Assembly (NCBI GenBank): GCA_021816775.1
Contig: JAKAXA010000020.1
Coordinates: 1 to 55,988, forward strand
Reading direction: 5' to 3'
Source: Pseudomonadota bacterium
GTDB lineage: Bacteria > Pseudomonadota > Gammaproteobacteria > Steroidobacterales > Steroidobacteraceae
DNA: 55,988 nt
A program made the position numbers and the translations under genes. Numbering within the stretch: position 1 is the stretch's first letter; each line of letters begins with the position of its first letter. Positions 31,906 through 42,175 of the stretch are shown here, piece after piece. Below the pieces are notes generated by a model. It did no database searches. It worked only from the letters and a program-made list of their open reading frames with translations, and was not told where the DNA came from.

Positions 31906-32154
31906 GCCGGTCTCTCCTCAATGTCGCCCGAGCGGCCGGATCTGCAGCCGCGTCGCGCTCGGATGCTCTCGTCAATGAAAAATCAAACTATCACGCGATC
32001 TCGCGCCGGCGCAACGCCGGCGGGATCGCCTCTGCAGCGCAGTCACCCCCGCACGCGGCGGGGCGCGAGGGCTGCGCGAGCCTCGCCTGGCGAGCGCCCC
32101 GCCGCACCGCCACAGTTGCGGCAGCTCGGCCATCCATGCTGCAATCGAACCCGT

Positions 32155-32171
32155 CGAGACCGAAGGTCTCG
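32155..32171. promoter_or_regulatory. short dyad just before the LysR gene
   Basis: CGAGACC-GAA-GGTCTCG, 7-bp perfect arms, ends 14 nt before the LysR ATG. It could be an operator or a hairpin over the ribosome-binding site; with so short a loop the RNA structure is strained. Confidence 0.3.
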
Positions 32172-32185
32172 TGAGACTCTCCACC

Positions 32186-33124
32186 ATGGCGCTACGCGAG
32201 CGGGCCCTGCTCGGCCAGATCAGCGACGTCGACCTGCGCCTCGTGCGCATCTTCTGCGCCGTGGTGGATTGCGGCGGCATCGCTACAGCCGAGCTGAAGC
32301 TCAACATCGACATCTCCACCGTCAGCCGGCACATCAAGGACCTCGAGACCCGGCTGGGTGTGGTCCTGTGCCGGCGCGGCCGCTCGGGGTTCGCGCTGAC
32401 GCCCGACGGTGAGCGCGTCTATGCCGCCGCACAGCAGCTGCTGCGCGCGGTCGATACGTTCCGTACCGACGTGCTCGACGCCGGCCGCACGCTCGAAGGC
32501 ACTCTGCACCTGGCGCTGTTCGAGAAGACCGCCACCAATCCTCATGCCCACATCGCGGCCGCGCTCGCGCAATTCCAGCAGATGGCCTGCGCGGTGACGC
32601 TGCATCTGCACGTCAGCGACATCACCTCGATCGAGCAGGGCGTCATCGACGGACAGTTCCACCTCGGGGTGATCCCGGAGCATCGCCGCTCCGATCGACT
32701 CGCGTACCACGAGCTGTTCGACGAGACGATGCTGCTTTACGTCGGGCGCGATCACCCGTGGTTTGCGACGGCGGGGTGCGCGCGGGACTGGAGCGACCTC
32801 GGTGGGCAGCGCCTCGCGGGGCTCGATTACCATTCGCCCAACATGGAAATCACCCGCGTGCACAATCTCACCTGCAGCGCGACCGCATCGGACCAGGAGG
32901 GCGTTGCGCATCTGGTCCTCTCCGGCGCCTTCCTCGGTTTCCTCCCCGCCCACTATGCCGCTGCGTTCGTCGGCGAGGACCGGCTGCGTGCGGTCTATCC
33001 CGAGGGCCTGCGCTACGAGTGCCGCTACTCGGCGATCCACCTGAAGCCCCTGGCGCCGCTGCGCGCCGCGCAGGTGTTCCTCAACTGCCTGCTCGCGAGC
33101 CGGCACGGCGTGTCCGCCGGCTGA
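32186..33124 (+). CDS. LysR-family transcription regulator
   Basis: The 312-residue protein has an N-terminal winged helix-turn-helix: VDLRLVRIFCAVVDCGG, then LNIDISTVSRHIKDLETRLGV and LCRRGRSGFALTPDGERVY. This is followed by a periplasmic-binding-like effector domain. ATG 32186 is used; GTG 32171 would add 5 residues. It stands between cdd and the beta-ureidopropionase gene and converges on the latter, so it is a plausible second regulator of pyrimidine breakdown, next to the RutR homologue. The effector is unknown. Confidence 0.88.
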   Translation: MALRERALLGQISDVDLRLVRIFCAVVDCGGIATAELKLNIDISTVSRHIKDLETRLGVVLCRRGRSGFALTPDGERVYAAAQQLLRAVDTFRTDVLDAGRTLEGTLHLALFEKTATNPHAHIAAALAQFQQMACAVTLHLHVSDITSIEQGVIDGQFHLGVIPEHRRSDRLAYHELFDETMLLYVGRDHPWFATAGCARDWSDLGGQRLAGLDYHSPNMEITRVHNLTCSATASDQEGVAHLVLSGAFLGFLPAHYAAAFVGEDRLRAVYPEGLRYECRYSAIHLKPLAPLRAAQVFLNCLLASRHGVSAG

Positions 33125-33154
33125 CCCCGGCGGACACGCCCTCGCCCGGCATCC

Positions 33155-34021
33155 TCATTCGGCGGCGGTCAGACGGCCGTAGAGCTCCGGCCTGCGGTCG
33201 CGGAAGAACTGCCAGCGGTTGCGGATCTCGGCGACCATGTCCATGTCCATCTCATGCACCAGCAGCTCGTCCTGGTCGCGACTCGCGATCGCCTCGATCT
33301 GTCCGCGCGGATTGACGAAGTAGCTCTGGCCGTAGAACTCGCCGATGTCCCATGGCTTCTCCCGCCCCACGCGGTTGATCGCACCGATCCAACATCCGTT
33401 GGCGGCCGCCGCGGCCGGCTGCTCGAGCTTCCACAGGTACTCCGACAGACCCGCAACCGTCGCCGACGGGTTGACGATGTACTGCGCCCCGTTCAGCGCC
33501 AGCGCGCGCCAGCCCTCGGGGAAGTGGCGGTCGTAGCAGATGTACACGCCGAGATTGCAGTAGCGCGTCTTGAACACCGGCCAGTCCGAGGCGCCCGGCT
33601 TGAAGAAGAACTTCTCCCAGAATCCCGCCACCTGCGGAATGTGAGTCTTGCGGTACTTGCCGAGATAGCTGCCGTCGGCGTCGATCACCGCCGCGGTGTT
33701 GTAGTAGATGCCGGCCACCGGATCGGCCTCGTAGACCGGCACCACGATGACCATCCGGTAGCGCTTCGCGTAGGCCTGCATCTCCTCGGTGGTCGGTCCC
33801 GGCACCGGCTCGGCGGCCGCGTACCACTTGACGTCCTGGCTGGGACAGAAATACGGCTGCGTAAAGACCTCCTGGAAGCACAGCACCTGCACTCCCCGCG
33901 CGCCCGCCTGCTCGATCAGCGGGCGGTGTGCTGCCAGCATGGCCTCGCGGATCATCGCCGGCGATTCGGCCGTATCCGCCTTCAGCGCCATCTGTATCAG
34001 ACCCCCACGCAGCTTTGCCAT
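33155..34021 (-). CDS. beta-ureidopropionase (N-carbamoyl-beta-alanine amidohydrolase)
   Basis: Last step of reductive pyrimidine degradation: N-carbamoyl-beta-alanine (or the 2-methyl form from thymine) to beta-alanine, CO2 and ammonia. The 288-residue nitrilase-superfamily protein carries the Glu-Lys-Cys triad: E51 (CFQEVF), K125 (YRKTHIPQ) and C162 (VYICYDRHFPEG). Family members differ in substrate, but placement directly downstream of dihydropyrimidinase supports this one. It is the last gene of the leftward cluster preT-preA-rutR-aminotransferase-mmsA-hydA, 58 nt from hydA. Confidence 0.93.
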   Translation of the reverse strand: MAKLRGGLIQMALKADTAESPAMIREAMLAAHRPLIEQAGARGVQVLCFQEVFTQPYFCPSQDVKWYAAAEPVPGPTTEEMQAYAKRYRMVIVVPVYEADPVAGIYYNTAAVIDADGSYLGKYRKTHIPQVAGFWEKFFFKPGASDWPVFKTRYCNLGVYICYDRHFPEGWRALALNGAQYIVNPSATVAGLSEYLWKLEQPAAAAANGCWIGAINRVGREKPWDIGEFYGQSYFVNPRGQIEAIASRDQDELLVHEMDMDMVAEIRNRWQFFRDRRPELYGRLTAAE

Positions 34022-34079
34022 CGTTCATCTCCCGCAGTGATATGTCATCGCCATCTCATCGGCCGCCCCGGGGCAGCGC

Positions 34080-35585
<1,506 letters not shown>

Positions 35586-35604
35586 TCATGCCCCGCCGCT
35601 GCGC

Positions 35605-37146
35605 TCAACGATTCGACGGGAAGCTGAACGCGGTCCCCTCGCGGCTGCCGGCCGACGGCCAGCGCTGCGTGATGGTCTTGCGCCGGGTGTAGAAGCGCAC
35701 CGCGTCCGGGCCGTAGGCGGCGAGGTCGCCGAACAGCGAGCGCTTCCAGCCGCCGAAGGAGTGGTAGGCCACGGGCACCGGCAGCGGCACATTGACCCCG
35801 ACCATGCCGACCTGGATCGCGTCGGTGAAGTGCCGCGCCATCTCTCCGTCGCGGGTGAAGATACAGGTGCCGTTGCCGTAGCGATGCTCGTCGATCAGCG
35901 CCATCGCATCGCCCAGGGTGGCCACGCGCACCACGCACAGCACCGGGCCGAAGATCTCGTCCCGGTAGATCTCCATGTCGGGCTGGACGTGATCGAACAG
36001 GGTCGGGCCGAGGAAGAATCCGTGGGGACGATCGGCAAGCGCGAGCGTGCGCCCGTCCACCACGAGCTGCGCGCCCTCGGCGACGCCCCGCTCGATGTAG
36101 CCGCGAACCTTCTCCAGCTGCTCCCGCGTGACGAGCGGCCCCATGTCGCAGTGGCTGTCGGTGCCGGCGCAGGTCTTGATCCGCGCCATCTCCGCCTTCA
36201 GGCCCGCCACGAGCGCCGTCGCGGTGTCCTCCCCGACCGCTACTGCGACGGAGATCGCCATGCACCGCTCGCCGCAGGTGCCGAACGCGGCGCCGATGAG
36301 CGAGCGGACGGTGCCCGGCAGGTCCGCATCCGGCATGACCACCGCATGATTCTTCGCGCCGCCGAGAGCCTGCACGCGCTTGCCCTGCGCGCAGCCGCGG
36401 GCATAGACGTACTCGGCGATCGGCGTCGAGCCGACGAAGCTCACCGCCTGCACCCGCGGGTCCGCGAGCAGCGCATCGACCGCCTCCTTGTCCCCGTTGA
36501 CCACGTTGAGCACGCCGGCGGGCAGACCCGCCTCGTGCGCGAGTTCAGCCACGTAGAGCGCCGCGCTCGGGTCCCGCTCAGAGGGCTTGAGGACGAAGGT
36601 GTTGCCGCAGGCGATCGCCATGGGCCACATCCACAGCGGCACCATGGCGGGGAAGTTGAACGGCGTGATGCCGGCACACACCCCGAGCGGCTGGAACTCG
36701 CTCCACGTGTCGATGCCCGGGCCGACGCTCACGCTGTGCTCGCCCTTGAGCAGCTGCGGCACGTAGGTCGCGAATTCGACGTTCTCGATGCCCCGCTGCA
36801 GCTCGCCCAGGCTGTCGGCGAGGGATTTGCCCTGCTCGGCCGTCAACCGCGCGCACACGGCGTCCTTGTGCTCCTCCAGCAGGCTCTGCAGCCGGGCCAT
36901 CACCCGCGCGCGCTTGGCCGGCGCGGTCGCGCGCCAAGCCGGGAAGGCCTCCCGGGCGGCGCTGATGGCCGCCGCCACGGTGTTGGTGTCCGCCAGGAGC
37001 ACCTGCCGGGCCACCTCGCCGCTCGCGGGGTCATAGACCGGCGCCGTGCGGCTGCCGCCGCCGACCCGCCGGCCCGCGATCAGGTGCTCCACCGTGTGCC
37101 CCGCGCAGTGCGCGGCGGCCGGTTTGAGTGAGGGTGTCGATGACAT
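35605..37146 (-). CDS. mmsA: CoA-acylating (methyl)malonate-semialdehyde dehydrogenase
   Basis: Oxidises malonate semialdehyde to acetyl-CoA, and methylmalonate semialdehyde to propionyl-CoA, with NAD+ and CoA. 513 residues. The nucleophile is C295 in TCGERCMAIS. The usual ALDH general-base glutamate is replaced in VQALGGAKNH, as in the CoA-dependent subgroup. ITPFNFPAMVPLWMWPMA is a signature of MmsA. It takes the semialdehydes from the transaminase encoded 4 nt upstream, so base breakdown ends in central metabolism. ATG 37146 is chosen; an upstream frame extension overlaps the aminotransferase. Confidence 0.96.
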   Translation of the reverse strand: MSSTPSLKPAAAHCAGHTVEHLIAGRRVGGGSRTAPVYDPASGEVARQVLLADTNTVAAAISAAREAFPAWRATAPAKRARVMARLQSLLEEHKDAVCARLTAEQGKSLADSLGELQRGIENVEFATYVPQLLKGEHSVSVGPGIDTWSEFQPLGVCAGITPFNFPAMVPLWMWPMAIACGNTFVLKPSERDPSAALYVAELAHEAGLPAGVLNVVNGDKEAVDALLADPRVQAVSFVGSTPIAEYVYARGCAQGKRVQALGGAKNHAVVMPDADLPGTVRSLIGAAFGTCGERCMAISVAVAVGEDTATALVAGLKAEMARIKTCAGTDSHCDMGPLVTREQLEKVRGYIERGVAEGAQLVVDGRTLALADRPHGFFLGPTLFDHVQPDMEIYRDEIFGPVLCVVRVATLGDAMALIDEHRYGNGTCIFTRDGEMARHFTDAIQVGMVGVNVPLPVPVAYHSFGGWKRSLFGDLAAYGPDAVRFYTRRKTITQRWPSAGSREGTAFSFPSNR

Positions 37147-37150
37147 GGTT

Positions 37151-38509
37151 TCAGCCGGTGTGGTTGAGCGTTTCACCGAGCGCATCGACCAGGCGGTCGA
37201 TCTCGGCCGGGGTGCTGATGAAGGGCGGCGCCAGCTGGATCGTGGCGCCGCCGTAGCGGACGTAGAAGCCCTTCTCGAGCATCGCCATCGCCACCTCGTA
37301 CGGGCGGCGCGCCGGCTCCCCGGGCAGGGCCTCCAGGGTGAAGCCCGCGGCGAGGCCGTAGTTGCGGATGTCCATGACGTGCCGTGCGCCGCGCAGCCCG
37401 TGCACCGCGCTCTCGAAGTGCGGCGCGAGCTTGCGCACCCGCTCCGGCACGTGCTCGCGCTCCAGCAGATCGAACGTGGCGATACCGGCCGCGCACGCCA
37501 CGGGATGAGCCGAGTACGTGTAGCCGTGCGGCAGCTCGAGCAGGTACTCCTGACCGCCGGCGTTCATGAACGCATCGTAGATCTCCTTCTTCACCACGAC
37601 GCCGCTCAGCGGCTGAGTGCCATTAGTGCTCTGCTTGGCGAAGGTCATCAGATCCGGCGTGACGCCGAAGGCCTCGGCGCCCGTCCAGGCGCCGCAACGC
37701 CCGAAGCCGCTGATCACCTCATCGAAGATCAGCAGAATGTGGTGCTCCGTGCAGATCTCGCGCAGCCGCGCCAGATAGCCGCGCGGGGGCACGATGACGC
37801 CCGCGGACCCCGAGAACGGCTCGACGATCACCGCGGCGATGCTCGAGGCGTCGTGCAGGCGGATGAGCTCGAGGAGCGACTCGGCGAGCTGCACGCCCCG
37901 CTCGGCCGGCTCGCCGCGCCAGTACGAGCCGGCCGGCGGCTGCAGGTCCGCGAGGTGATCCGACTCGATGCCCTGGCCGAACAGCTTGCGGTTCGCCACC
38001 ATGCCGCCGACCGAGATGCCGCCGAAATTGACGCCGTGATAGCCCTGCATGCGCCCGATGAGGCGCGTCTTGCCCCCCTGGCCCCGGACGCGCCAGTACG
38101 CGCGGGCAATCTTCAAAGAGGTGTCCACGGCATCCGAGCCCGACCCGCCGCTGAACATCACGTGATCGAGGCCCGCGGGCATGTGCGCGACGATCCGGTT
38201 GGCGAGCTCGAACGACAGCGGGTGCCCGAACTGGAATGCCGGGGCGTAATCGAGCGTCGCGATCTGACGGCTCACCGCCTCGACGATCTCCTTACGCCCG
38301 TGGCCGAGGCCCGTGCACCACAGCCCCGAGAGGCCGTCGAAGATCTTGCGCCCGTGCATGTCGGTGTAATAGGCGCCCTCGGCGGCGGCAAACAGGCGCG
38401 GCGCGGCCTTGAACTGCCGGTTCGCCGTGAACGGCATCCAGTGCGCTTCGAGCCGTGCGGCCTGCGCGGACGGCGCGCTCTGGCGAAGAGTTGCTCGGGG
38501 ATTGGCCAT
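37151..38509 (-). CDS. beta-alanine (omega-amino acid):pyruvate aminotransferase
   Basis: Transfers the amino group of beta-alanine or 3-aminoisobutyrate to pyruvate, giving (methyl)malonate semialdehyde and alanine. 452 residues; class III aminotransferase with K292 (TFAKQSTNG) as PLP lysine, LIFDEVISGFGR, and ELPHGYTYSAHPVACAAG. The sequence parallels the Pseudomonas putida omega-amino acid:pyruvate aminotransferase throughout (HWMPFTANR, GHPLSFELA, RNYGLAAG). ATG 38509 has GGAG 8 nt upstream; GTG 38548 is the weaker choice. Upstream is rutR, downstream mmsA. Confidence 0.94.
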   Translation of the reverse strand: MANPRATLRQSAPSAQAARLEAHWMPFTANRQFKAAPRLFAAAEGAYYTDMHGRKIFDGLSGLWCTGLGHGRKEIVEAVSRQIATLDYAPAFQFGHPLSFELANRIVAHMPAGLDHVMFSGGSGSDAVDTSLKIARAYWRVRGQGGKTRLIGRMQGYHGVNFGGISVGGMVANRKLFGQGIESDHLADLQPPAGSYWRGEPAERGVQLAESLLELIRLHDASSIAAVIVEPFSGSAGVIVPPRGYLARLREICTEHHILLIFDEVISGFGRCGAWTGAEAFGVTPDLMTFAKQSTNGTQPLSGVVVKKEIYDAFMNAGGQEYLLELPHGYTYSAHPVACAAGIATFDLLEREHVPERVRKLAPHFESAVHGLRGARHVMDIRNYGLAAGFTLEALPGEPARRPYEVAMAMLEKGFYVRYGGATIQLAPPFISTPAEIDRLVDALGETLNHTG

Positions 38510-38623
38510 CGCTTGTACTCCAGATGCTCCAGACGCCAACATGCTCACAGCATGACAGAATCGCCAGCCGGTTCAGTTTACAAACTCTGCAGACTCAGTG
38601 GCAAAGCCGCACCTCGCGCGGCC

Positions 38624-39358
38624 TCATGCCAATCCGCAGCCGCGCAGAATGAGCGACACCACATGCTGCGTAGCCCGCGCCTGCGCCGCGCGGTCGAGGC
38701 TCGCGCAGCCGAGCACGGCGCAGATCTGCACCTCGAAGTCCGCGTACGTCTGGGTCGCCGCCCAGATGGTGAAGAAGAGGTGGCTGCTGTCGACGGGCGC
38801 CATGCGCCCCTCGGCCATCCACTGATCGATCACCGCGACCTTGCGGCGCATCAGCGGGCGCAGCGTGCGCACCAGCGTCGTGCGCAGCTCCGGCGCACCG
38901 TGCAGCAGCTCGTTGGCCCAGACCCGCGAGGCGTACGGGCGCGCGAAGGACAGGCGCATCTTCTCGCGGATGTAGCGCTCGAGCGCCTCGCGCGGCTCGG
39001 CGGTGGCGACGATGCAGTCCGCCGGCTCCAGCCACTCGCGCAGCGTGCGCTCGAGCACCGCGCGGTACAGCGCCTTCTTGCTGCCGAAATAATAGTGCAG
39101 GTTGGGCTTGGGCAGCCCGGCCGCCTTGGCGATCTCGGCCATGGTCGCCCCGCCGAAGCCGGCGCCCGCGAACACACGCTCGGCCGCCTGGAGGATGGCG
39201 GCCTCGTGAGCGAGGCGCTTGCGCCGCGGCGGCGCCGCGCCCGCCTCGGCGCTGCGCGGCTCGGCGGCCTCGCGCAGCGTCGCCACCGCATCGGCGCGCG
39301 TCGCGCGCGATCGGGCCGCGACGCGGCGCGGCTGGGCCGCCGGCCTCGCCGCGGCCAT
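38624..39358 (-). CDS. rutR: RutR-like TetR-family regulator of pyrimidine catabolism
   Basis: 244 residues. After a low-complexity Ala/Arg-rich N-terminus of about 45 residues comes a TetR helix-turn-helix (RVFAGAGFGGATMAEIAKAA, LPKPNLHYYFGSKKALYRAV). The C-terminal ligand domain resembles E. coli RutR: PYASRVWANELLHGAP, HLFFTIWAATQTYADFEVQI and AVLG. RutR binds TTGACCA-N2-TGGTCAA and is released by uracil. Exactly such a site stands before preT, with near copies before deoC and deoB. Its ATG shares one base with the preA stop, so it is produced with its target operon. It is likely a feedback repressor (inference from the family). Confidence 0.9.
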   Translation of the reverse strand: MAAARPAAQPRRVAARSRATRADAVATLREAAEPRSAEAGAAPPRRKRLAHEAAILQAAERVFAGAGFGGATMAEIAKAAGLPKPNLHYYFGSKKALYRAVLERTLREWLEPADCIVATAEPREALERYIREKMRLSFARPYASRVWANELLHGAPELRTTLVRTLRPLMRRKVAVIDQWMAEGRMAPVDSSHLFFTIWAATQTYADFEVQICAVLGCASLDRAAQARATQHVVSLILRGCGLA

Positions 39359-40665
39359 CAGGCGCCGCTCCGCAGCGGATTGTTCGGATGTTGTGTCCAA
39401 TCGAGCGCGGTGCCGCTCACCGCCTGGCCCGTGCGCCGGTCGATCTCCCCGGGCGCGAGCTCGCGCAGCGTGATGCACCCCGGCACCGGGCAGACGTTGA
39501 CACAGAGGTTGCACCCCACGCACTCCTCCTCCTTCACCTCGAAGTGGCGCCGTCCGTCGCGCTGCGCCGTGATCGCCTGGTGCGCCGTGTCCTCGCAGGC
39601 GATGTGACAGCGCCCGCACTGAATGCACAGATCCTGGTTGATCACGGCCTTGGAGATGCGATTCAAATCCAGGTAACGCCACTCCGTCACGCTCGGCAGC
39701 GCGCGGCCGCGCAGCGCCTCGACGCTCTCCAGGCCCTTCGCATCGAGGTAGGTCGCGAGCCCGCTCACCATCTCCTGGACGATCTTGAAGCCATACACCA
39801 TCGCCGCGGTGCACACCTGCACACAGCCGGCGCCGAGGGCGATGAACTCGAGCGCATCGCGCCAGCTGCCGATGCCGCCGATCCCGGAGATCGGCAGCCC
39901 CGCGGTCTCGGGGTCGCGGGCGATCTCCGCCACCATGTGCAGCGCGATCGGCCGCACCGCAGGGCCGCAATAGCCGCCGTGCGTGCCCTTGCCGCCGACG
40001 TCCGGGCTCATCCGCAGGGTGTCCGGATCGACGCCCATGATGGAGTTGACGGTATTAATGAGAGAGACCGCATCGGCCCCGCCGGCCTTGGCCGCGCGCG
40101 CCGGGGAGCGGATGTCGGTGACGTTGGGCGTCAGCTTGACGATCACGGGCAGGCGCGTGTAGCGCTTGCACCAGGCGGTCACCATCTGGATGTACTCGGG
40201 AACCTGGCCCACCGCCGAGCCCATGCCGCGCTCGCTCATGCCGTGCGGACAGCCGAAGTTCAGCTCGATGCCGTCGCAGCCGGTGTCCTCCACGCGCGGC
40301 AGGATCGCCTGCCACGACTCCTCCTTGCACGGCACCATGACGGACACGACCACGGCGCGGCCCGGCCAGCGGCGCTTGACCGCGGTGATCTCCGCGAGGT
40401 TGGTCTCCAGCTCGCGGTCCGTGATGAGCTCGATGTTGTTGAAGCCGATCAGGCTGCGGTCGACGGCGAGCAGCGCCCCGTAGCGCGGGCCGCTCACGTT
40501 GACCACCGGCGGGCCGGCCTCGGCCAGGGTCTTCCACACCACCCCGCCCCAGCCCGCCTCGAAGGCGCGCTCGACGTTGTAGGCCTTGTCGGTGGGCGGC
40601 GCCGAGGCGAGCCAGAACGGGTTCGGGCTGCGGATGCCGCAGAAATCGATGTCTAATCGGGCCAT
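39358..40665 (-). CDS. preA: NAD-dependent dihydropyrimidine dehydrogenase, catalytic subunit PreA
   Basis: Reduces uracil and thymine to the 5,6-dihydro bases with PreT. 435 residues: an FMN-binding barrel with the active-site cysteine in ELNFGCPHGMSERGMG (about residue 139), then two C-terminal 4Fe-4S motifs, LCIQCGRCHIACED and ECVGCNLCVNVCPV. Typical length for PreA. ATG with GGAGA 5 nt upstream. 13 nt separate it from preT, and its stop overlaps the rutR start by one base. Confidence 0.97.
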   Translation of the reverse strand: MARLDIDFCGIRSPNPFWLASAPPTDKAYNVERAFEAGWGGVVWKTLAEAGPPVVNVSGPRYGALLAVDRSLIGFNNIELITDRELETNLAEITAVKRRWPGRAVVVSVMVPCKEESWQAILPRVEDTGCDGIELNFGCPHGMSERGMGSAVGQVPEYIQMVTAWCKRYTRLPVIVKLTPNVTDIRSPARAAKAGGADAVSLINTVNSIMGVDPDTLRMSPDVGGKGTHGGYCGPAVRPIALHMVAEIARDPETAGLPISGIGGIGSWRDALEFIALGAGCVQVCTAAMVYGFKIVQEMVSGLATYLDAKGLESVEALRGRALPSVTEWRYLDLNRISKAVINQDLCIQCGRCHIACEDTAHQAITAQRDGRRHFEVKEEECVGCNLCVNVCPVPGCITLRELAPGEIDRRTGQAVSGTALDWTQHPNNPLRSGA

Positions 40666-40678
40666 GGAATTCTCCGCA

Positions 40679-42046
40679 TCACTGCTCGGGGCGGCTGCGC
40701 TCGCCGCGCAGCAGCCGGTCGATCGCGCGCGCGGCGCGCAGACCGTGGGCCACCGCCTCGACCGTCAGATCCTGCCCACCGGCGATGCAGTCCCCGCCGG
40801 CCCAGACGTTCGCGATGCTGGTGCGGCCGCAGGCATCGGTCGCGATCCGGCCGTCGCGCAGCGCGAAGCCGCACTCGGCCAGCACTCGGCCGTCGAGCCG
40901 CTGCCCGATCGCCTTCAGAACCATGTCCGCCTCGAGCACGAGCTCCTCGCCGGTGGGCACGAGCCGCTCGCCCTCGAGCCGCTGGCGCGCGAAGCGCACG
41001 GCGCGAGCGCTGCCGCCCTCGCCGAGCACCTCCACGGGCGCAAGCCAGTGAAGAATGCCGACGCCCCGGGTGAGCGCCAGCTCCTGCTCGTGGCGTGAGG
41101 CGCGCATGTGCTGCGGCCCGCGCCGGTAGGCGATGGTGACGGCTTCGGCGCCGAGCAGCTTCGACTGCACGCCCGCATCGATGGCGGTCATCCCGCCGCC
41201 GATCACCACCACACGCCGCCCCACGGGCAGCGTGCCGGGATCCGCGGCCTGGCGCAGCGCGCCGATGAACTCCACCGCATCGACGACGCCCTCGAGCGCC
41301 TCGCCGGGGACACCCAGCTGATGGGTGCTGGCGAGACCCACACCGAGGAACACGGCATCGTACTCACGGCGCAGCGCCTCGAGCTGCGCGGCGCTCGCGA
41401 GGCGCCAGCCGCTGTGCAGCGTGATGCCGCCGATCGCGAGCAGCCACGCGACCTCGCGCTGCGCAAAGCCACCGGCAACCTTGTAGGCGGCGACGCCGTA
41501 TTCGTTGAGACCGCCCGCCTTGGGCTTCGCATCGAACAGTGCGACCTCATGCCCCTCGCGGGCGAGCGCATGCGCGCATGCGAGGCCCGCCGGTCCCGCT
41601 CCGAGCACCGCCACGCGCCGGCCGCTCGCTGCGGCGCGCGTGAAGATCTGCGGCTCGGCGCTCGCCATGAGCGCATCGACCGCGAAGCGCTGCAGCCGGC
41701 CGATCGCGACCGGCTGGCCCTGCTGCGTATTGCGCACGCAGACCTGCTCGCAGAGCACCTCGGTGGGGCAATCGCGCGCGCACGAGCCACCGAGCGGATT
41801 GGACTCGAGGATCGACTCGGCCGCGCCGCGCGCATTGCCCTCGGCGATGCGCCGGATGAACGAGGGAACATCGATGCGGGTCGGGCAGGCCTGCATGCAC
41901 GGCGCATCGAAGCAGTAAAGACAGCGGCTCGCCTCGAGCAGCGCCTGCGCCTCGGTGAGCGGCGCAACGTGATCGGCGAAGTGAGCGGCATAGGTCTGCG
42001 GCGGCAGACGACCCGGGCGGATGTCCGCTCGATGCGGCTCACTCAT
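40679..42046 (-). CDS. preT: NAD-dependent dihydropyrimidine dehydrogenase, flavin subunit PreT
   Basis: Electron-input subunit of the PreTA complex. 455 residues with N-terminal Fe-S cysteines (CLYCFDAPCMQACP, SCARDCPTEVLCEQVC), an FAD-binding motif VLGAGPAGLACAHALAREG near 145, and an NAD-binding GGGMTAIDAG near 272. First gene of the catabolic operon; a perfect RutR-type operator lies 46 nt before its ATG, overlapping a TTGACC -35 candidate. GGGAGAG precedes the start. The related glutamate synthase small subunit is excluded by the preA partner. Confidence 0.96.
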   Translation of the reverse strand: MSEPHRADIRPGRLPPQTYAAHFADHVAPLTEAQALLEASRCLYCFDAPCMQACPTRIDVPSFIRRIAEGNARGAAESILESNPLGGSCARDCPTEVLCEQVCVRNTQQGQPVAIGRLQRFAVDALMASAEPQIFTRAAASGRRVAVLGAGPAGLACAHALAREGHEVALFDAKPKAGGLNEYGVAAYKVAGGFAQREVAWLLAIGGITLHSGWRLASAAQLEALRREYDAVFLGVGLASTHQLGVPGEALEGVVDAVEFIGALRQAADPGTLPVGRRVVVIGGGMTAIDAGVQSKLLGAEAVTIAYRRGPQHMRASRHEQELALTRGVGILHWLAPVEVLGEGGSARAVRFARQRLEGERLVPTGEELVLEADMVLKAIGQRLDGRVLAECGFALRDGRIATDACGRTSIANVWAGGDCIAGGQDLTVEAVAHGLRAARAIDRLLRGERSRPEQ

Positions 42047-42091
42047 GGCACTCTCCCTTGGTGCAGCGACGGGTCCAAAGCATGCCTACTT

Positions 42092-42107
42092 TTGACCATT
42101 TGGTCAA
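42092..42107. promoter_or_regulatory. RutR-type operator upstream of preT (perfect)
   Basis: TTGACCATTTGGTCAA: perfect 7-bp arms around TT, identical to the RutR consensus TTGACCA-N2-TGGTCAA as I recall it. It lies 46 nt before preT. On the minus strand TTGACC can serve as the -35 box, with the site running into the spacer. Confidence 0.85.
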
Positions 42108-42175
42108 TTATGCGCGGCCGCCCGCGCGCAGCGGGCCGCACGGGAAACTCGCCGCACTGAGCCTCATCTGGCGCA

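Noticed and set aside
38624-39970. 448-codon frame as a single long regulator
   Set aside because: Only the part from 39358 downward is TetR-like; the upstream part is preA read out of frame.
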